DNA from: Acheta domesticus
Taxonomy: Eukaryota > Arthropoda > Insecta > Orthoptera > Gryllidae
Assembly: GCA_031308135.1 (NCBI GenBank)
Contig: JAHLJT010000631.1
Coordinates: 196,220,685-196,284,684, forward strand
Direction of reading: 5' to 3'
Length of the DNA stretch: 64,000 bases
The translations under genes were made by a program, and so were the position numbers. Below are positions 1 through 12,079 of the stretch, one piece after another. The notes below the pieces were generated by a model. The model made no database searches, was not told where the DNA came from, and was given only the letters and a program-made list of their open reading frames with translations. Numbering within the stretch: position 1 is the stretch's first letter; each line of letters opens with the position of its first letter.

Positions 1-184
1 TGCATTTGGATACGCTCAAGTGCGAGTGTTAATTAGAACGAGTTAAGAAATTACTATAAACAAGAACGTTCTTGCGTCAGAAAAGTGAGCAATACTTTAT
101 TTCCCGCCGGTCTTGAAGACAGAACGTCACCAGATAAGAGTTAAATAAATTCGTCAAAAAATACCTTTTCTCATTTGTTTGAGA

Positions 185-418
185 GACTGAGTGAGTTTAA
201 GGTCGCATCAATATCTAGGTCATTAGTGACCGCTATCGATTTAAGGTTATGGTAACTGTCAAGCTGACATGATATGGTGATGATAGGGGATGAAAGGACG
301 AACACAAATACATCCACGCCTGAGGCGGACTCGAACACGCGACCTTTTGGTCCCAGTTCGCTACGGCACTACTGGCTTAGCAATCTCGACCACCGGTGAT
401 CGGCACCTCTTGCACTTG
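185..418 (-). repeat. tRNA-headed SINE (family 1)
   Basis: On the minus strand a tRNA-like head runs from about 418 down to 300. Its B-box-like segment reads GTGTTCGAGTCCGCC near 325-340. A body of about 110 bp follows and ends near 185 with the motif CACTAATGACCT and GCGACCTTAAA. That tail resembles the 3' ends of the other SINE families in this window. The open frame at 290-565 on the plus strand is a by-product of this element. The boundaries are approximate because I saw no clear target-site duplication. Confidence 0.55.
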
Positions 419-419
419 C

Positions 420-2070
420 TATCACCCAGTAGGGATGTTCTTGTCCGATTCCACACTGTCGTGTCCTGCAATGAGCCCTCCTGTATTCCGCTCACCTCCC
501 TCTATATCATAACTAATCGACCAGTATATACTGTAGACGTGCGATTCCCATTCAGTCGGCGATGACCTCATGTAAACAGATCGCAGTGCTAGGTCTGCAA
601 ATGAAAAGTGAAGGAATAATAACTCTGTTATATGAAGCTTCCCATTCTCATTGACAAAAAGCAATTACTTCTGACTCTTCTTCATGTTCTAGAATTTTGT
701 AATATTTCTTCTGAGACAATCCATTTAGTACTGCGCGTTCTCAAACTCAAGTCTAATTTTGAGATTCAAACATTAATTCAAATTGTTCAAATAATTATTC
801 ATCCAGACCGGAAATCTAACACTGACTTCCTTGTTTACACGCAACCGGGCGTAACATAACTGCTTACATAGTAACATGATCACAACTGGTAAGCGTTTAC
901 AATGCGGAAAATATTTCAGACATAATTTCCTATCCAATAAAATGACGTGTGTGTAACAAATGTGGATCAAAAATAATTTTACGGGATTTAGTATAATATG
1001 CAAGTTTAATAAAAATCTTTTAAAAAGAAAGATACGAGTGTAGACTGCAATAAAGAAGAGGTGAGGAAGCTATTCCTAGAATGCTTGTAGACTAGAGGTA
1101 CGTAATATCTGAATAAGTAGTATGCGTATACGATATTTCTAAAAATGAGGTGAAGTATCCATTGCTTTTGCTTATTTTGATGTGGATAACTGTAAACATA
1201 CGGAAAAGTCAATACTTATACAAATAAAACAGATATTGCCTTCAGTACTTGTTGATACTGCTGGGATCTAATTAACGTTTCGCGCATCTCCTGTTTTCAT
1301 AACAGAACCACAAATACGGCGTTTACTTCTACTGCATATAGGCGTACTATTTTTTATATTGCAACAAAAAAGTGGACTTTACTTCTAACCTAAACCGCAA
1401 ATATTTTTAATGTGTACTTTACACTTTTTTCTTTGCGCAAAAACCTTTGAACGTTTTATGAATCAAAGACATGAGATAAATCTACAATATTCAGTTTTAA
1501 ATATATGAAATTGAATTTCTAACGAAGCTAAGAAAGAATGCGTATAAACCGAGGGGCCTTAGCAAGCAATCCAATATTCACCCGGTGAGATGCAACTTCA
1601 AGTTCAGGAACAAATGCCTTGTTGACCGGAAGGTTCAAATGCAGTTGTTATTCCTTCTCAGTACAGCACCTTTTGACCGTAAGCACTGATCCACCTTCAA
1701 CTGTACTCCCTTGGTCTTGCACATAGGATACCCAATGTGTGTCGTTTCGGCAGTGAAGTCTCTTTCTTCTATGAAAGCCGCTACTCACTACGCCACCGTT
1801 CGATGGGAGAATGATGTGGCAACGTAGTTCTTCTCGAGCTCTTACGTCGCAGAAAAGCTTTCCTCCTCCTGACGGCGTCATCCACGTATCCCATGCTAAG
1901 GGTTCATTCACACGTACACCATACACTATTTACTGCTTGTCGTAGGTTTTTTCTTTTTTCCTCTTTTCACGAAAAAAAATATTACTACTTATATAACGTG
2001 ACATTCAAGACAACGTATTTTTTTGACATGAAGTGTACATCTGGTAAATCTTCAACAATCTGCTTTTTAA
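420..2070. other. AT-rich non-coding stretch
   Basis: This is mostly AT-rich sequence without recognisable coding or repeat structure. The exception is a slightly GC-richer patch at about 1640-1930 with a 92-codon open frame on the minus strand (1648-1926). That frame shows no domain I recognise. Confidence 0.5.
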
Positions 2071-2071
2071 C

Positions 2072-2226
2072 ATTAAATGATCACAGGTGTTGTCATTGCC
2101 AACAATGTTATTTATTTCAACAAGAGCAGCTTTCGATGGCTTAGCCATCATCATCAGTTTTCTGCTGTCTGGAAGCCACAAAGTAAATAACATTGTTAGC
2201 AATGACAACACCTGTGATCATTTAAT
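2072..2226. repeat. Foldback element with 43-bp inverted arms
   Basis: The left arm (2072-2114) and right arm (2184-2226) are inverted copies with 42 of 43 matches and a 69-nt spacer. The spacer holds a hairpin GATGGC-TTA-GCCATC (2135-2149) inside a second short pairing, AGCAG (2125-2129) with CTGCT (2162-2166). Read on the minus strand, the hairpin is bracketed by CTGATGA and GAAA, a hammerhead-core-like arrangement. No coding capacity is present. It could be a MITE, a foldback element or an inverted duplication of a retroelement end. Confidence 0.75.
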
Positions 2227-2589
2227 TTTAAATGCCAATGACATTTCACCACTAAACCAATACGCTTCTTAACAGTTCGTAGTTCATGATTTATCTATAC
2301 AAAACCATTCATGCCTTCGTTCAATCACATTTATTTTTATTAATAACCAATTTTGCAAACAAATTTGAAATAACAGTCACGTTCTATTGTAATATTAAAA
2401 ATAGTTCTAACGTAATGAAAATTACAACAATTAAACTTTGTGATGTATTGTTTGAAAGAATTTCTGACAAATATTACTGAAAATTTTACATGACCTTGTG
2501 TAGTGAATTATGATTACAAAATTGCTTTACTACTTTACTCTAATACCAAGGAGACCGGTGATAACATAGCAAAGAATTGTTGGAAAGTC

Positions 2590-3130
2590 ATTTACAGAGA
2601 TCGCGAAAACAAAAGGGGCGCGAGGCGCGGGGCGCGAGGCGCGGGGCGCGAGGCGCGGGGCGCGAGGCGCGGGGCGCGAGGCGCGGGGCGCGAGGCGCGG
2701 GGCGCGAAGCGTGGGGCGCGGGGCGTGTAGTGCGTATTGCAGGGCGCGAGCCGTATTGCGCGGGGCGGGAGCGGAGGCGAAACGCGCGGAAGGCGGCGCG
2801 GGTGCGGCAAGCGGGGAGAAGGGAGCAAGTCTCTAGGCGTGGGGCGAGGAGCGGCAGGCGCGGGTGGAGGTGTGGGGTGCGGAGCGAGGCACTTGGCGGA
2901 GCTCTGGGGTCGCGAGGCGCTGGCGACAGAGAGGAGGGCGCCTGGTCGACAATCGAAGCTATCAATTAGCCGCCTCCCCGGCGCAGCGCGGCCATCGCTC
3001 CTCCGCTATCGCGCCCACTGCCAGCGGCGGCCGCGCGCGCTGTCCCGGTTGGCCGAGTCAATTTTTCACCTGAGGCTCCCACTCCCATGGCAACCGGATA
3101 CGCATGACGCGCGCCACAGGGGGAGGCGGT
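2590..3130. other. GC-rich island
   Basis: This is an abrupt GC-rich block in AT-rich surroundings. It is G-skewed on the plus strand at 2610-2940 and balanced and CpG-rich at 2960-3110. Overlapping open frames on both strands reflect stop-poor composition and are not supported as genes. The balanced part could be a CpG-island-type regulatory element. Confidence 0.5.
2615..2730. repeat. 14-bp GC-rich minisatellite
   Basis: A 14-bp unit (GGGGCGCGAGGCGC) is repeated about eight times, nearly perfectly. The last copies carry point changes (GAAGCGTG, GGGCGTG). It encodes an Arg/Gly/Ala-rich peptide in several frames only because of its composition. Confidence 0.9.
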
Positions 3131-3139
3131 AAGGGAAGG

Positions 3140-5460
3140 GAAGATGGGGTTCGCTTTCTGGGATTTAGGATAGGCCTGTGACGGCGTTGGGTTTTGGAGA
3201 ATGGGAAGTGTTGGCGAGACGATAAAGTGATAGGTCAATGTGTGTTCGTATGGGTGACGGGGTAGTGAGACCGAGAGCGATAGGGTACGACGGAGCGTGA
3301 TGAAGTAAAAAGCATTGTGGGTTACTGAGTTAATGGAAGGGAGGCGATAGGGCAGGGCCAAAAGTCACCAGAGAGGATGTTACATCATATGATCAAAAGT
3401 ATCAGAATTCGTTTAAGAGAGAACGACGATGAAACTCTGCGTTGTATGAACATACTGCAACTGCCCGTTTTAACATGACAGATCTGAAGAAGTGTTTACT
3501 TCTGTAGAACTGTTAACATGTCATTTATTTTACTAGTACCATCATGAATTTTCAATGATCACCATTAATATCCGTGAAGGAATAATAACACCCGAGCTAC
3601 GAATTGCCGCTATCATCATGATTCACGAACCTACAAATTGTTATCTACAAAAATTATTTCCTTTACTGTTTGTACATTTTATTATATTGCAAGGAAAACC
3701 AGTCGTATACACACTGTTTCTGCTGTTTCTACGAACCGATGGATTTTACTTATAATTTCAACTTTTATTTCGCATTCACACCACTTATAAATTTTGCTCA
3801 TAAAATATTTCTTTTGTACGACCACAAATTGCATCACTTCCTGTATCCCCTAGTATAAACTTTACACCCTCTACGTATATCTCGTTAATTTTGTGAGTGA
3901 GCATGTTCACTTTATAATTTCGAGTTGGAAAATAGGTACCGCCTGAAAACGGCTTAAATTAGAGTTTCATCAGTTTGAACCAGAAAGCATGTAAACGATT
4001 TGTGGGGACAGTACTAACCACGCAAGGGAAACCCATATCCGATAGATTTTCGTCCTGTCATACCATACTGTTTTAAATTTAACGCTAAGAAATTACAATT
4101 GCTTAGGTAAAAGGTGAACGGCATTTCGTCTCTGAAAACTGTGGTTCAAATCTCCGTGTATCCATTTGGAAATTTTGATGTACAAACCAGGCATTTGGTA
4201 GATTTTCTCGAGGATCTACCGATTCCACTGCCAACTATTTCTTTATAGATTCATCGTCATTCATGTCACTCAATATCATGAAGGCAGAGGGGTTTCTAGG
4301 GGAGTGGGGCAAGTGGATGTTGGGCGAGGGTCGGGCTGCGAACTCGAACGGGTCTGTTTTATGTTTTCATGGCCTTTCGGGAACGCTTCAGAAAGCAGGG
4401 AGGATGCAAAAAAGATTATAAATCGGGTTTGGGCGGGCGCTGATCGTGGTGATGTGTATAGAAAGCGTAATTCTTTCATATCCTACGTTTAATATAAATG
4501 CAATATTTGGAAATATTTCGGTTAATATATTCTAAAATATAAATTTTTAAAGTTGTGTACGCAATACACTCGACGATAACTCGCACTTAATCAATATCCC
4601 ACGAATGAATGTAAATCAGAGTACAAAGAGTACATTGACATTTTCTTAAAGAGAAAAAAGTTAGAATTTTGGTCACACAGAGAAATAAAAGCAAAAAAAA
4701 TATGTATACCAATAACAAAGGAAAATGTGTGCTATTGACATTAAGAGTGTACCTGAGGAAGAATGAAGAGTGATGCCAAATCGTGACTTCCACGTGGTAG
4801 GTCTGATGATATTTATGTGCTGGTAATCCGATGGTGTTAATTTACCAAAAGCTGCCTTTTTTAATACTAACTTGCCTTGACCGTGGCCTCCGGCGGCTAC
4901 TTTCATGTTGAAAATTTTTATTTGTTTTATGGTCGTTTTTAGTAAAAAAATTGTATTTCCCGTCTATGCTGGGACATGAAAAGTTAAAGTACTTTAGAAA
5001 GTCTCGACACTATTTAAAAAATGTATTATATTATTACATAAAAATTAAACAAACCTCAATCAAATGAAACTGAAAGATATGAAACTTTCACCTCATGGCA
5101 AAATGGCAGGATTATAAATCACAACGTTTCATCACTGTAGATGTAGTGATATTAAAAACACATTTTTTCTAAACATCTTCAACATGATTCTAGAAGGATC
5201 TGGTTAAAAGTGTCAATCACTTTGTTTTGTTCAAAGAAATAGAATGATCTGCATTTCACTAGGTGCCTTAAAACTTTAAAACTGTGTGTGCTTTAGTGGA
5301 GCTAACCACATTTTGCAAACGTTTCTTCCATAATCCTCTTTCACTATAGCTTTTGAACTACTGCAGCGACTTGTCCCAAATTTTCCACGAACACTTTTGA
5401 CCGTCCGCGAAAACTCAGGGCATTGTTGGGGATAAAGTTGGGGGGGAGGCATTGTTCGTT
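3140..5460. other. AT-rich non-coding stretch
   Basis: A moderately G-rich tail of the preceding island runs to about 3360. AT-rich unique-looking sequence follows, with a small GC-richer patch at 4270-4450. I see no gene or defined mobile element. Confidence 0.5.
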
Positions 5461-5464
5461 TCAT

Positions 5465-6007
5465 TATTTCGTGTTACTGGGCGCGAGAAATTTGGTTATT
5501 ATTGCCGTAAGTGTCGTACACGGTTTTATCACGGGAGGTGGCAGCGTTCATTCAACTGTAGATAGTAAGATTCGGCACAAACGTACACTTTAACTCACGG
5601 GGTTTTCCCCAACCAGATATCTCCCATCAGCGAAGCACCGACTCAGTCGTGACAAGCCCTAAGTGCGCGACAGATCTCCCGACACGTAGTGGAAATGTAG
5701 TGCGTGTGAGTGTGAGTAAGTAAGAGATATTGATAGGAAAAGGAAGAAGAAAGAAGCGTGCGGACCGTGGCTTATTTGTTAGGGTACCATCTGGTGAGGC
5801 TGACATTCACCTGGTGTTGATCGGAGAAACCACGCAAAACTATTGATCAGAGCAGCCGTCCTCTCCAAATCTTCTCTAATCAACGACTGAATTTGACCTA
5901 GCTATGTAGGTAATGTCTAACTATGTAGGTATCGTCGGGGCTAGAACCTAGAACCTCCCGGTCAGAGGCACTGCAATGACAGTAGTAGATTCTCTGAGCC
6001 ACCTCAG
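5465..6007 (-). repeat. SINE family 2, copy A, near full length
   Basis: The element reads on the minus strand. Its tRNA-like head begins near 6007 with GGTGGCTCAG and has a B-box-like GGTTCTAG about 50 nt later. The body includes the family-wide blocks GATCAGAGCAGCC (plus-strand sense, about 5846), GTTTTCCCCAACCAG (about 5601) and GGGAGGTGGCAG (about 5535). It ends near 5465. The length of about 545 bp matches copies at 19915, 32950, 46253 and 52905. It is non-coding. Confidence 0.8.
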
Positions 6008-6009
6008 CC

Positions 6010-6215
6010 CGTGGATTGTTCGAGAGCGGTGGCTTGGTTGAGGCGTTGCCGGGTGCTGTGCTGTGGGGTGGGTCAGGGCGGTGCGGGCACTGGGATCCGG
6101 ATAAGCAAGGGAGCAGGGCGGGCTGGATGGGGGGGGTCAATGGGGGGTGCAAGATGTTGAGGGCGCGCTGGGAGGCCCATGGGGAGGCAAGTGGAGGGTG
6201 CGCGTAGGGCGGGGC
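6010..6215. other. G-rich patch on the plus strand
   Basis: About 200 bp is strongly G-rich, with runs of up to eight Gs (6130-6137 and 6143-6148). It directly abuts the head end of the SINE. Several closely spaced G-runs could form a G-quadruplex. I see no coding evidence. Confidence 0.55.
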
Positions 6216-6219
6216 TGCT

Positions 6220-6820
6220 TTGTAGATGATAATGAGATGCACAATAATGAGAATTCATCTAGTTAACTATATTTGTTGGGGATCATATTTACGTTTAATT
6301 ACTAAATTAATTATTCTACCAATTATGTGTAATAATGGTAGTATTAGTATGAAAACTATTACAAATTATTTCAATAATTACGAATTATTTTGTACTATCA
6401 CTAATTTTAAAATTTTCTGTGTAGTTCAAATTTGAATGTGCGTACTGAGTGAGGTGCCAACTACTCGTAAAATAGTTTTCGGTAAAATATTTATTTCATC
6501 TTATTATTGGAGTATTAAAGGTTTAAGAAAAAATCTTATATTTTAATTTCTAATTTCAATCTGTTGTTTTAATTTAATGTCACATTTTTATGTTGACAAA
6601 CATAATGTAGTTAAACTCTAATAGTACAAAGTTTGGCCCATTTAATGCAGAGGAAATAATATTTGCTCAGTAAAAGAAAATTAGGTAACTGTACACTCTC
6701 ACGTATTATGGTGGTTTTTAAGAAAATGCAAATACGAAATCTGATGTGTCAGTGATTGTATGTCCCCGAAATGAAGCTTCGATAATGAAGAGGTACTAGG
6801 CTTGGGGGCGGATTAGTGGC
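6220..6820. other. AT-rich stretch, nothing recognised
   Basis: The sequence is AT-rich, and I see no repeat or coding signature in it. Confidence 0.5.
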
Positions 6821-6824
6821 AAAA

Positions 6825-7135
6825 ACTAAGTGGCAGGGTCGGCAATGAGTTACTTTTGTTGTCTATTGTAGAGTCCGCATGCTCTATTCGGCTGTTTCCA
6901 TGGTTTCAAGTAATCAGTTCCAGCCGAAAGCCGAAGCAGTTCCTTAAAGAAATAATCATGGGCCGTGTGATATTTCTCCTTCCTTATAATTCTCCCTCTT
7001 TCATCCCTTAATGTCGATGTTCCCCATCCTTGATCTCCCGTGATCTAGTTCGACGAGTAGTAGGTAATGCGAGTGCCCAATGTCAAGGCGTGAATTGAGT
7101 TATAGCTTCCCCACTAGAGGTATAATTTCCATTGA
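6825..7135 (+). repeat. SINE family 2, copy I, old and degraded
   Basis: It aligns by eye with the body of family 2. It has CTGTTTCCATGGTTTC, then AGCAGTTCCTTAA, then GTGTGATATTTCTCCTTCC, and further on AGCTTCCCCACTAGAGG, all in family order. The head and tail are not clear. It is the most diverged copy in the window, so it marks an older wave of insertion. Confidence 0.5.
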
Positions 7136-7139
7136 AGTG

Positions 7140-8400
7140 CACACACTCTCTTGCATCTTTATTCGTACATTTGCTACTACGTTCGCTATTTGACGTTCTT
7201 CTCACGAGGAATTTAAAACTGAAAGCAGCAGATAGTATTGTTAGGAGGTTGGGAATTTACATGTATTTAGATATTTTAAACTTATTTACTGATGTAGAGG
7301 CGTAATTAAATCCTATAGGCAGTTATCTTCAATACGTTACAAATATTAATTTCGAAGCAGCCTTTTTTAAAATTCATAATTCTTATTTTCTTAAATTGAT
7401 GAAACGTGACGAACTAATAAGTCATGTAAAATTTTAATATTAAATCGTTAATGAAAATCACCGGTTTATCATTGTCTTGGGGACTTTTTTAAAATTTTTT
7501 AGGTAGTCTATAAACAATATATTGTTTGAATTTTCGATATTAAAGAATTGTTCGCTCGTATTCTCGCATTTATCGAATGTAATCTTCATATAGCGAGTTT
7601 TAGAGGCAAGACGTACATCTAGGGCAGAATGTCCGCCAGATCATAGTGAGCCTGTCGCTGTACAATGATATTCAAGGATGGATAATGCAAGAATGTAAGC
7701 GAACCCTATTTCATTTTCAACATTGATCACGTTTCTTGTTCCTCATTCCGTGTTTCTCACTGACAATTTTTTTGTGTTTACGCAAGTTTCACATATAAAA
7801 TGACTTGTTAATTCTACAAAACCTGTGTAAGAAGTAAAATGGAATATTTTGAAGTGCAATTTGGAAATATATTATGAAAAATTATATGAAGGGAGAAAAT
7901 CACGTAGGCAAACTGTTGAAAGGGATTTTTATTTATAAAACTCGATTTAATTTTCAAATAGCCAGTGAGTTATGACAAAATCGTTTATAATCGAATCAAA
8001 ATATTTTTACGTATGTGCTACGATGACACATTTTAGACGTTGAAGTTGACCCCGCGTATGATAGGTCTCTTGTGGCACGAGGAAACGTTTGCATGGAGAT
8101 GCCGCAATGAATTTTCGCGAATTAGGCTGATTGTTTGAGCATTTTGTGTCCGCGGACATTTGCGTTTGGTTTACAATGCTCCAGTTTTGCAAACACGTCG
8201 TGCCATCACTTTCACCCTGAATTCCCGTAATTATTGCATTTATAACCAAAACAGTAATAACCCTCTCTCGCTGCCACAGGAACACAACAGACCAAACTCT
8301 GCTTCGCTACCGACACCGACGCTGGGTAATCATTTAAATAACATCATATACGAGGAAAGTGGTACTCCACAAATACGCATTAGTAATTATTGGAGGTCCG
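7140..8400. other. AT-rich stretch, nothing recognised
   Basis: I find only short open frames without domains, including weak ones near 8007-8408. Confidence 0.5.
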
Positions 8401-8404
8401 CTAC

Positions 8405-8660
8405 TTGAAATGGCGGGATTTCATCTAAAACGCCATTTGGGGTAATTATCGAGGGGGGAGAGGTCTCTCGCTTCGCGACCGTATTCTGTTTTTAAAGCCC
8501 CTGACCGGCGCGCTCCCGGTGGCCGCGGCGAGATCAATCTTCCCTAATGGCCGCTCCTTCCCCGCCCTCGGCCGGGACTTACCGTCGCCCGCTCGCCTCC
8601 ACCGGTGGCCGACTGGCCGGCCGGTCGGCAGGCAAGATGTGAGAGGAAGGACGGGTACAT
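8405..8660. promoter_or_regulatory. Small CpG-rich island
   Basis: A compact, strand-balanced GC-rich block is rich in CpG and GGCCGG-type motifs (about 8500-8630). It is preceded by an AT-rich edge with GGTAATTATCGAG. It is in the size range of a regulatory CpG island. The open frame at 8446-8682 on the minus strand has no recognisable domain. Confidence 0.35.
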
Positions 8661-8714
8661 CCGAGTGTCGGATTAGACACACAAGGGCTTAGGCGGGTGA
8701 TCAAAAGAATGGCT

Positions 8715-8830
8715 GTGGATTAGACCGTGTGTTAGTTACTTGCTGTTGTCGGTCAGTGCCCGCGTCTGTGAGAATTGCTCATATTGACACTAGGTACAAA
8801 GAAGTGTCGAATGAAGAGAACAAAAGGGGA
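8715..8830 (+). repeat. Dispersed repeat, copy 1 of a pair
   Basis: It resembles 11960-12075 in order and wording: GCTGTTGTCGGTCAGTGCCC, then GTGAGAATTGCTCATA, then AGGTACAAAGAAGTGT. The family is unknown and non-coding. Confidence 0.5.
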
Positions 8831-8839
8831 ATGTTGTAA

Positions 8840-10720
8840 TATTATTTTTATTTCTTCCTGTATTAAACACGTATACTTACACACGTATACTACAATATAG
8901 TAGGCATTCTGGTTACATTTTACTCCTGTTTCATGTCAAGAAGCTTTAATATCTTGCAATGGCTATATCAAAATAGGCATGTAAAAATGGCTCAAAACAT
9001 TTGAAATGCAATGTGGAATATCGTTTGGTCCATGAAAAACTAGGATTTACCAATTCTCAATCCCCATCCACTTTTCTGCCCTCCATTGGATAAAAAAACG
9101 TATTTTCACATTTTTTTCTTCACATACTGTAAATATTTGTAACATCAGTATTGGGTGGGAATGGTTTTTCAAATACTCAATAAAACTAATTTAGTTTTTT
9201 GGAGCGAAATTTGATTTTTTTAACTTAAACGTTTGAACATGAAATATCAGCGTAAAAGAAATTGCAAAATATGTTTGTTTCAAAAAATTTCAGAGGCATC
9301 ACTAAGAAAAAACTTTTTTCCTTGGTTTTAGGAAAATTGATGGTATAATTTTTTTCAGATTTTTTGAGGAGTGCAATACACTTGAAACAATTTTTAAACT
9401 GATGTTATCCCTATTTTTTGCATCATGTATATTCTACTCTTTTAAAATTAGAGATGCTACCATAGGAATAACATTTTTTGTGACTTTTATGGAAATTAAC
9501 TGAATTTTTGTGAATATTTTAAAGAATGACAAAAATTACTTGAAAAAATCTTGTTTTACTTATTATTCACTTATGTTAATTAAATCAATCACGATTGACT
9601 TATGTTATTGATTAAATCAATCTCATAGTTCAGCTTATTCATATTACCTAAATTATATTGCTTTTACAAAACTGAAGAGGGGAAATTCTTCCCGAAAATA
9701 ATTTTGGAATGATTTTGTAAATATTAAATTAAAACTTTAATTATATTGTGGTGAAGGTAATTTCATATATTCAATTTCAATATGAATAATAAATTGATAT
9801 TTTGTAGATTATGTGATGAAAAGTACGAATGTGGGTTTAGACACACAACAGCTTAAGCGCTTGAACTACCTAATGAGGACTGATAAGTTTTCACAAAGGT
9901 GTGTGAATAGGAACAATAAATTCGGATAAATATATAAACAGAACGATAGCAACCATGGGGACAGAAGAGAAGTAAAGGATCGAATAGTTACTAGTCAGAA
10001 TATAAGGAAATGGTGACATAACTTGATGGCTGAGAAAATAGGAAATATATTGGAAAATAAAACAGTGAAAGGACACGTAAGCAATTTCCGTAAGTGAGAA
10101 AGTAAATTAGGAAAATTATTAAAAATTTGTAACCAAAGAAAACGTTAATACAGTGCTAGAGTGCCAGTGACCTATCAGAAAATAGAATGTGTGCGAGAAA
10201 TGGAATGGCTTGCGCACTACGACGAAGGAGAAACGCATGGGAGGAGACAGATGAAGAGCGCGTATGACAAACAAACGGGGCAGACGATATTTCGACGCGG
10301 TGAGGTGCGGGCGCAGAATATGTTCTGACGCGGGAGTATTTGGATGCAGAGACGCGTTTATGAATTAGTAATGCTTTGCGAAGCAGTAATTAGTAAGGAA
10401 ATGTTACAAATAGACATGGAATTATTATCGCATGTGTAAAGAAGTAGATGACATTGGTCTGGACCAGATTCAATAAAAATGTAACTTGGAATGGATACTG
10501 GGCGACTTTCAAGAGGGCAGAGGCCACACGAAAGGAAAGTGACTAAACAGGGGACATGTTAAATTATGTAAGTAAATGAGGGAAAGTAAACGAGTAAAAT
10601 TGTATCTATTGTAGTAATTATCCATTATAGAAAGTCTTGGAGTAAATTAAAAATTTTATATTAAGATATGAAAAAGGATAATGGCCATGCATGCAAGGGG
10701 AGGGATTTAGAAACAGTATA
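8840..10720. other. AT-rich stretch
   Basis: It is AT-rich, with a locally repeated TTATG...AAATCAATC motif at about 9570-9630. No gene or mobile element is recognised. Confidence 0.5.
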
Positions 10721-10724
10721 GTAC

Positions 10725-10726
<2 letters not shown>

Positions 10727-10801
<75 letters not shown>

Positions 10802-10803
10802 TT
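10727..10803. repeat. (TAA)n microsatellite with TGA variants
   Basis: About 25 trinucleotide units, mostly AAT/TAA, include three GATAAT interruptions near 10774-10790. It abuts the LINE fragment that starts at 10804. Confidence 0.95.
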
Positions 10804-11640
10804 GGCGTAGGGTATTAGCGACCCCATCGCCCGCAGCACTCTGCTGGAGGGTAGGGGCTGCGCATTCAGCTCGGTTTCCTCTACCTACAAAGAGGCGCTG
10901 ACCGCTGTCCTTCCCTAAACATCCTCCCTCCCCCTTCCACTGGGAGTAAGTAGGTGGATCGATTAGCTCACTTTCTTCTGTCACCTAAAACTCAAGGCTT
11001 TTTTCATCTGGATAGATTTCCGAACCCACTCTTTCCCTTCCCATACGCACCCCTCGGCTCCCAAAGTCCAACCCTGCGTCAGAGCGCGCTTCATCTCAAG
11101 CCACGTAGGAGTCGGGCTATGTCGACTAAAAACGGCAAATAGGGCAATGGCAAATAATACCTGGCCGTAGGTATAAAAGGCGTACCCATCTCTGATTGAG
11201 AAAAGACATTTGAGAAGCCTCGGAAAAGAGCCGCTGCCTGGGGAGCGCCAGGGCACCTCTGGAGCCATCGCTGGAGGTGACAGTATGCGAACCGATGGTG
11301 GCAGGATGCTGACTAGGCGGGCACCTGCCGGGGAACCCGAAGACTCTACAGCCAATCCCCGCAGGAGAACCCAACACCCACCATCCCCAGCAGAACCAGC
11401 AATTGCTGTTTCAATGGAAACGCAGCCATTGACCACTCTTGCTGGCAAGCTAAGGCAGAAAACGAAATGGACCGCAGAAATGAATGAATATATCGTTTAC
11501 TGCTAACTCAAAATAACCAAACTGGAATCGGACTTAACAGCTTATAGAGAACCATTGTACCAAATGGTTATTGGCAAATACCCCGAACTTTCCTCAAAGA
11601 CATTCCAAAATAATAATAATAATGAGGAGTTCATTATAGC
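10804..11640 (+). pseudogene. LINE 5' region and N-terminal ORF fragment
   Basis: A GC-richer segment of about 840 bp flanked by TAA repeats looks like the 5' UTR and start of a non-LTR retrotransposon ORF. A frame open from about 11210 includes METQPLTTLAGKLRQKTKW and AEMNEYIVYC. It is broken by a TAA stop at 11504 and then continues with KITKLESDLTAYREPLY and GKYPELS. I recognise the conserved N-terminal module of an insect LINE polyprotein (pattern W..EMN..I, then ITKLE.DLTAYR..L...KYP). The rest is missing. The likely C-terminal end of the same LINE type lies at 17979-18240 on the other strand. Confidence 0.65.
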
Positions 11641-11644
11641 ATTC

Positions 11645-11955
11645 TTGAATTATTGCACTCATCAATGTAATGTTTGTATGTGATATACATATTTACATCA
11701 GAATATAGATGATAAAATTAACCTGAAGTATTATTTTTTTGGATATTAGTAAAGAGTTCCCAATCATACGTAATGAAGAAACATAATTAACTTACGTAAA
11801 TCTTTCGTAACCGAATATCTGTAAATTCTGTCTATCTGACTCAGTAATAAATTTCATCATGACGAGGCAACTTCGATATTGGACTATTGCTGGCTGAAAT
11901 ATTAAATGGAAAATTGAGTAGAATATGTAAATAAAAAGGTAGCAGGAAAATGCCC
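11645..11955. other. AT-rich stretch, nothing recognised
   Basis: I see no gene or repeat signature in these 310 bases. Confidence 0.5.
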
Positions 11956-11959
11956 CCGT

Positions 11960-12075
11960 TACAGTGCGGGCTAGAGTGTGTATGGGTTTCATGCTGCTGT
12001 CGTTCTGTGCCCGTGTGTGTGAAAATTGTTCGTACCGTCTAGAGATGTACAAGTGTTCTGAGAAAGGAAGAAGAG
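11960..12075 (+). repeat. Dispersed repeat, copy 2 of a pair
   Basis: This partner of 8715-8830 carries GCTGCTGTCGTTCTGTGCCC, then GTGAAAATTGTTCGTA, then GATGTACAAGTGTTCTG. By eye the two copies differ at roughly one base in five. Confidence 0.5.
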
Positions 12076-12079
12076 AAAT

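Noticed and set aside
300..418. tRNA gene
   Set aside because: There is a good B box, but the A box and acceptor pairing are poor and a SINE body and tail follow. It is the head of a SINE.
1648..1926. 92-codon minus-strand protein
   Set aside because: No recognisable domain, no splice context and no neighbour to support it. Kept only as a remark.
2115..2183. Functional hammerhead ribozyme
   Set aside because: The CTGATGA and GAAA boxes are present, but an extra base precedes stem II and there is no separate stem I/III with a cleavage triplet. Reported only as core-like.
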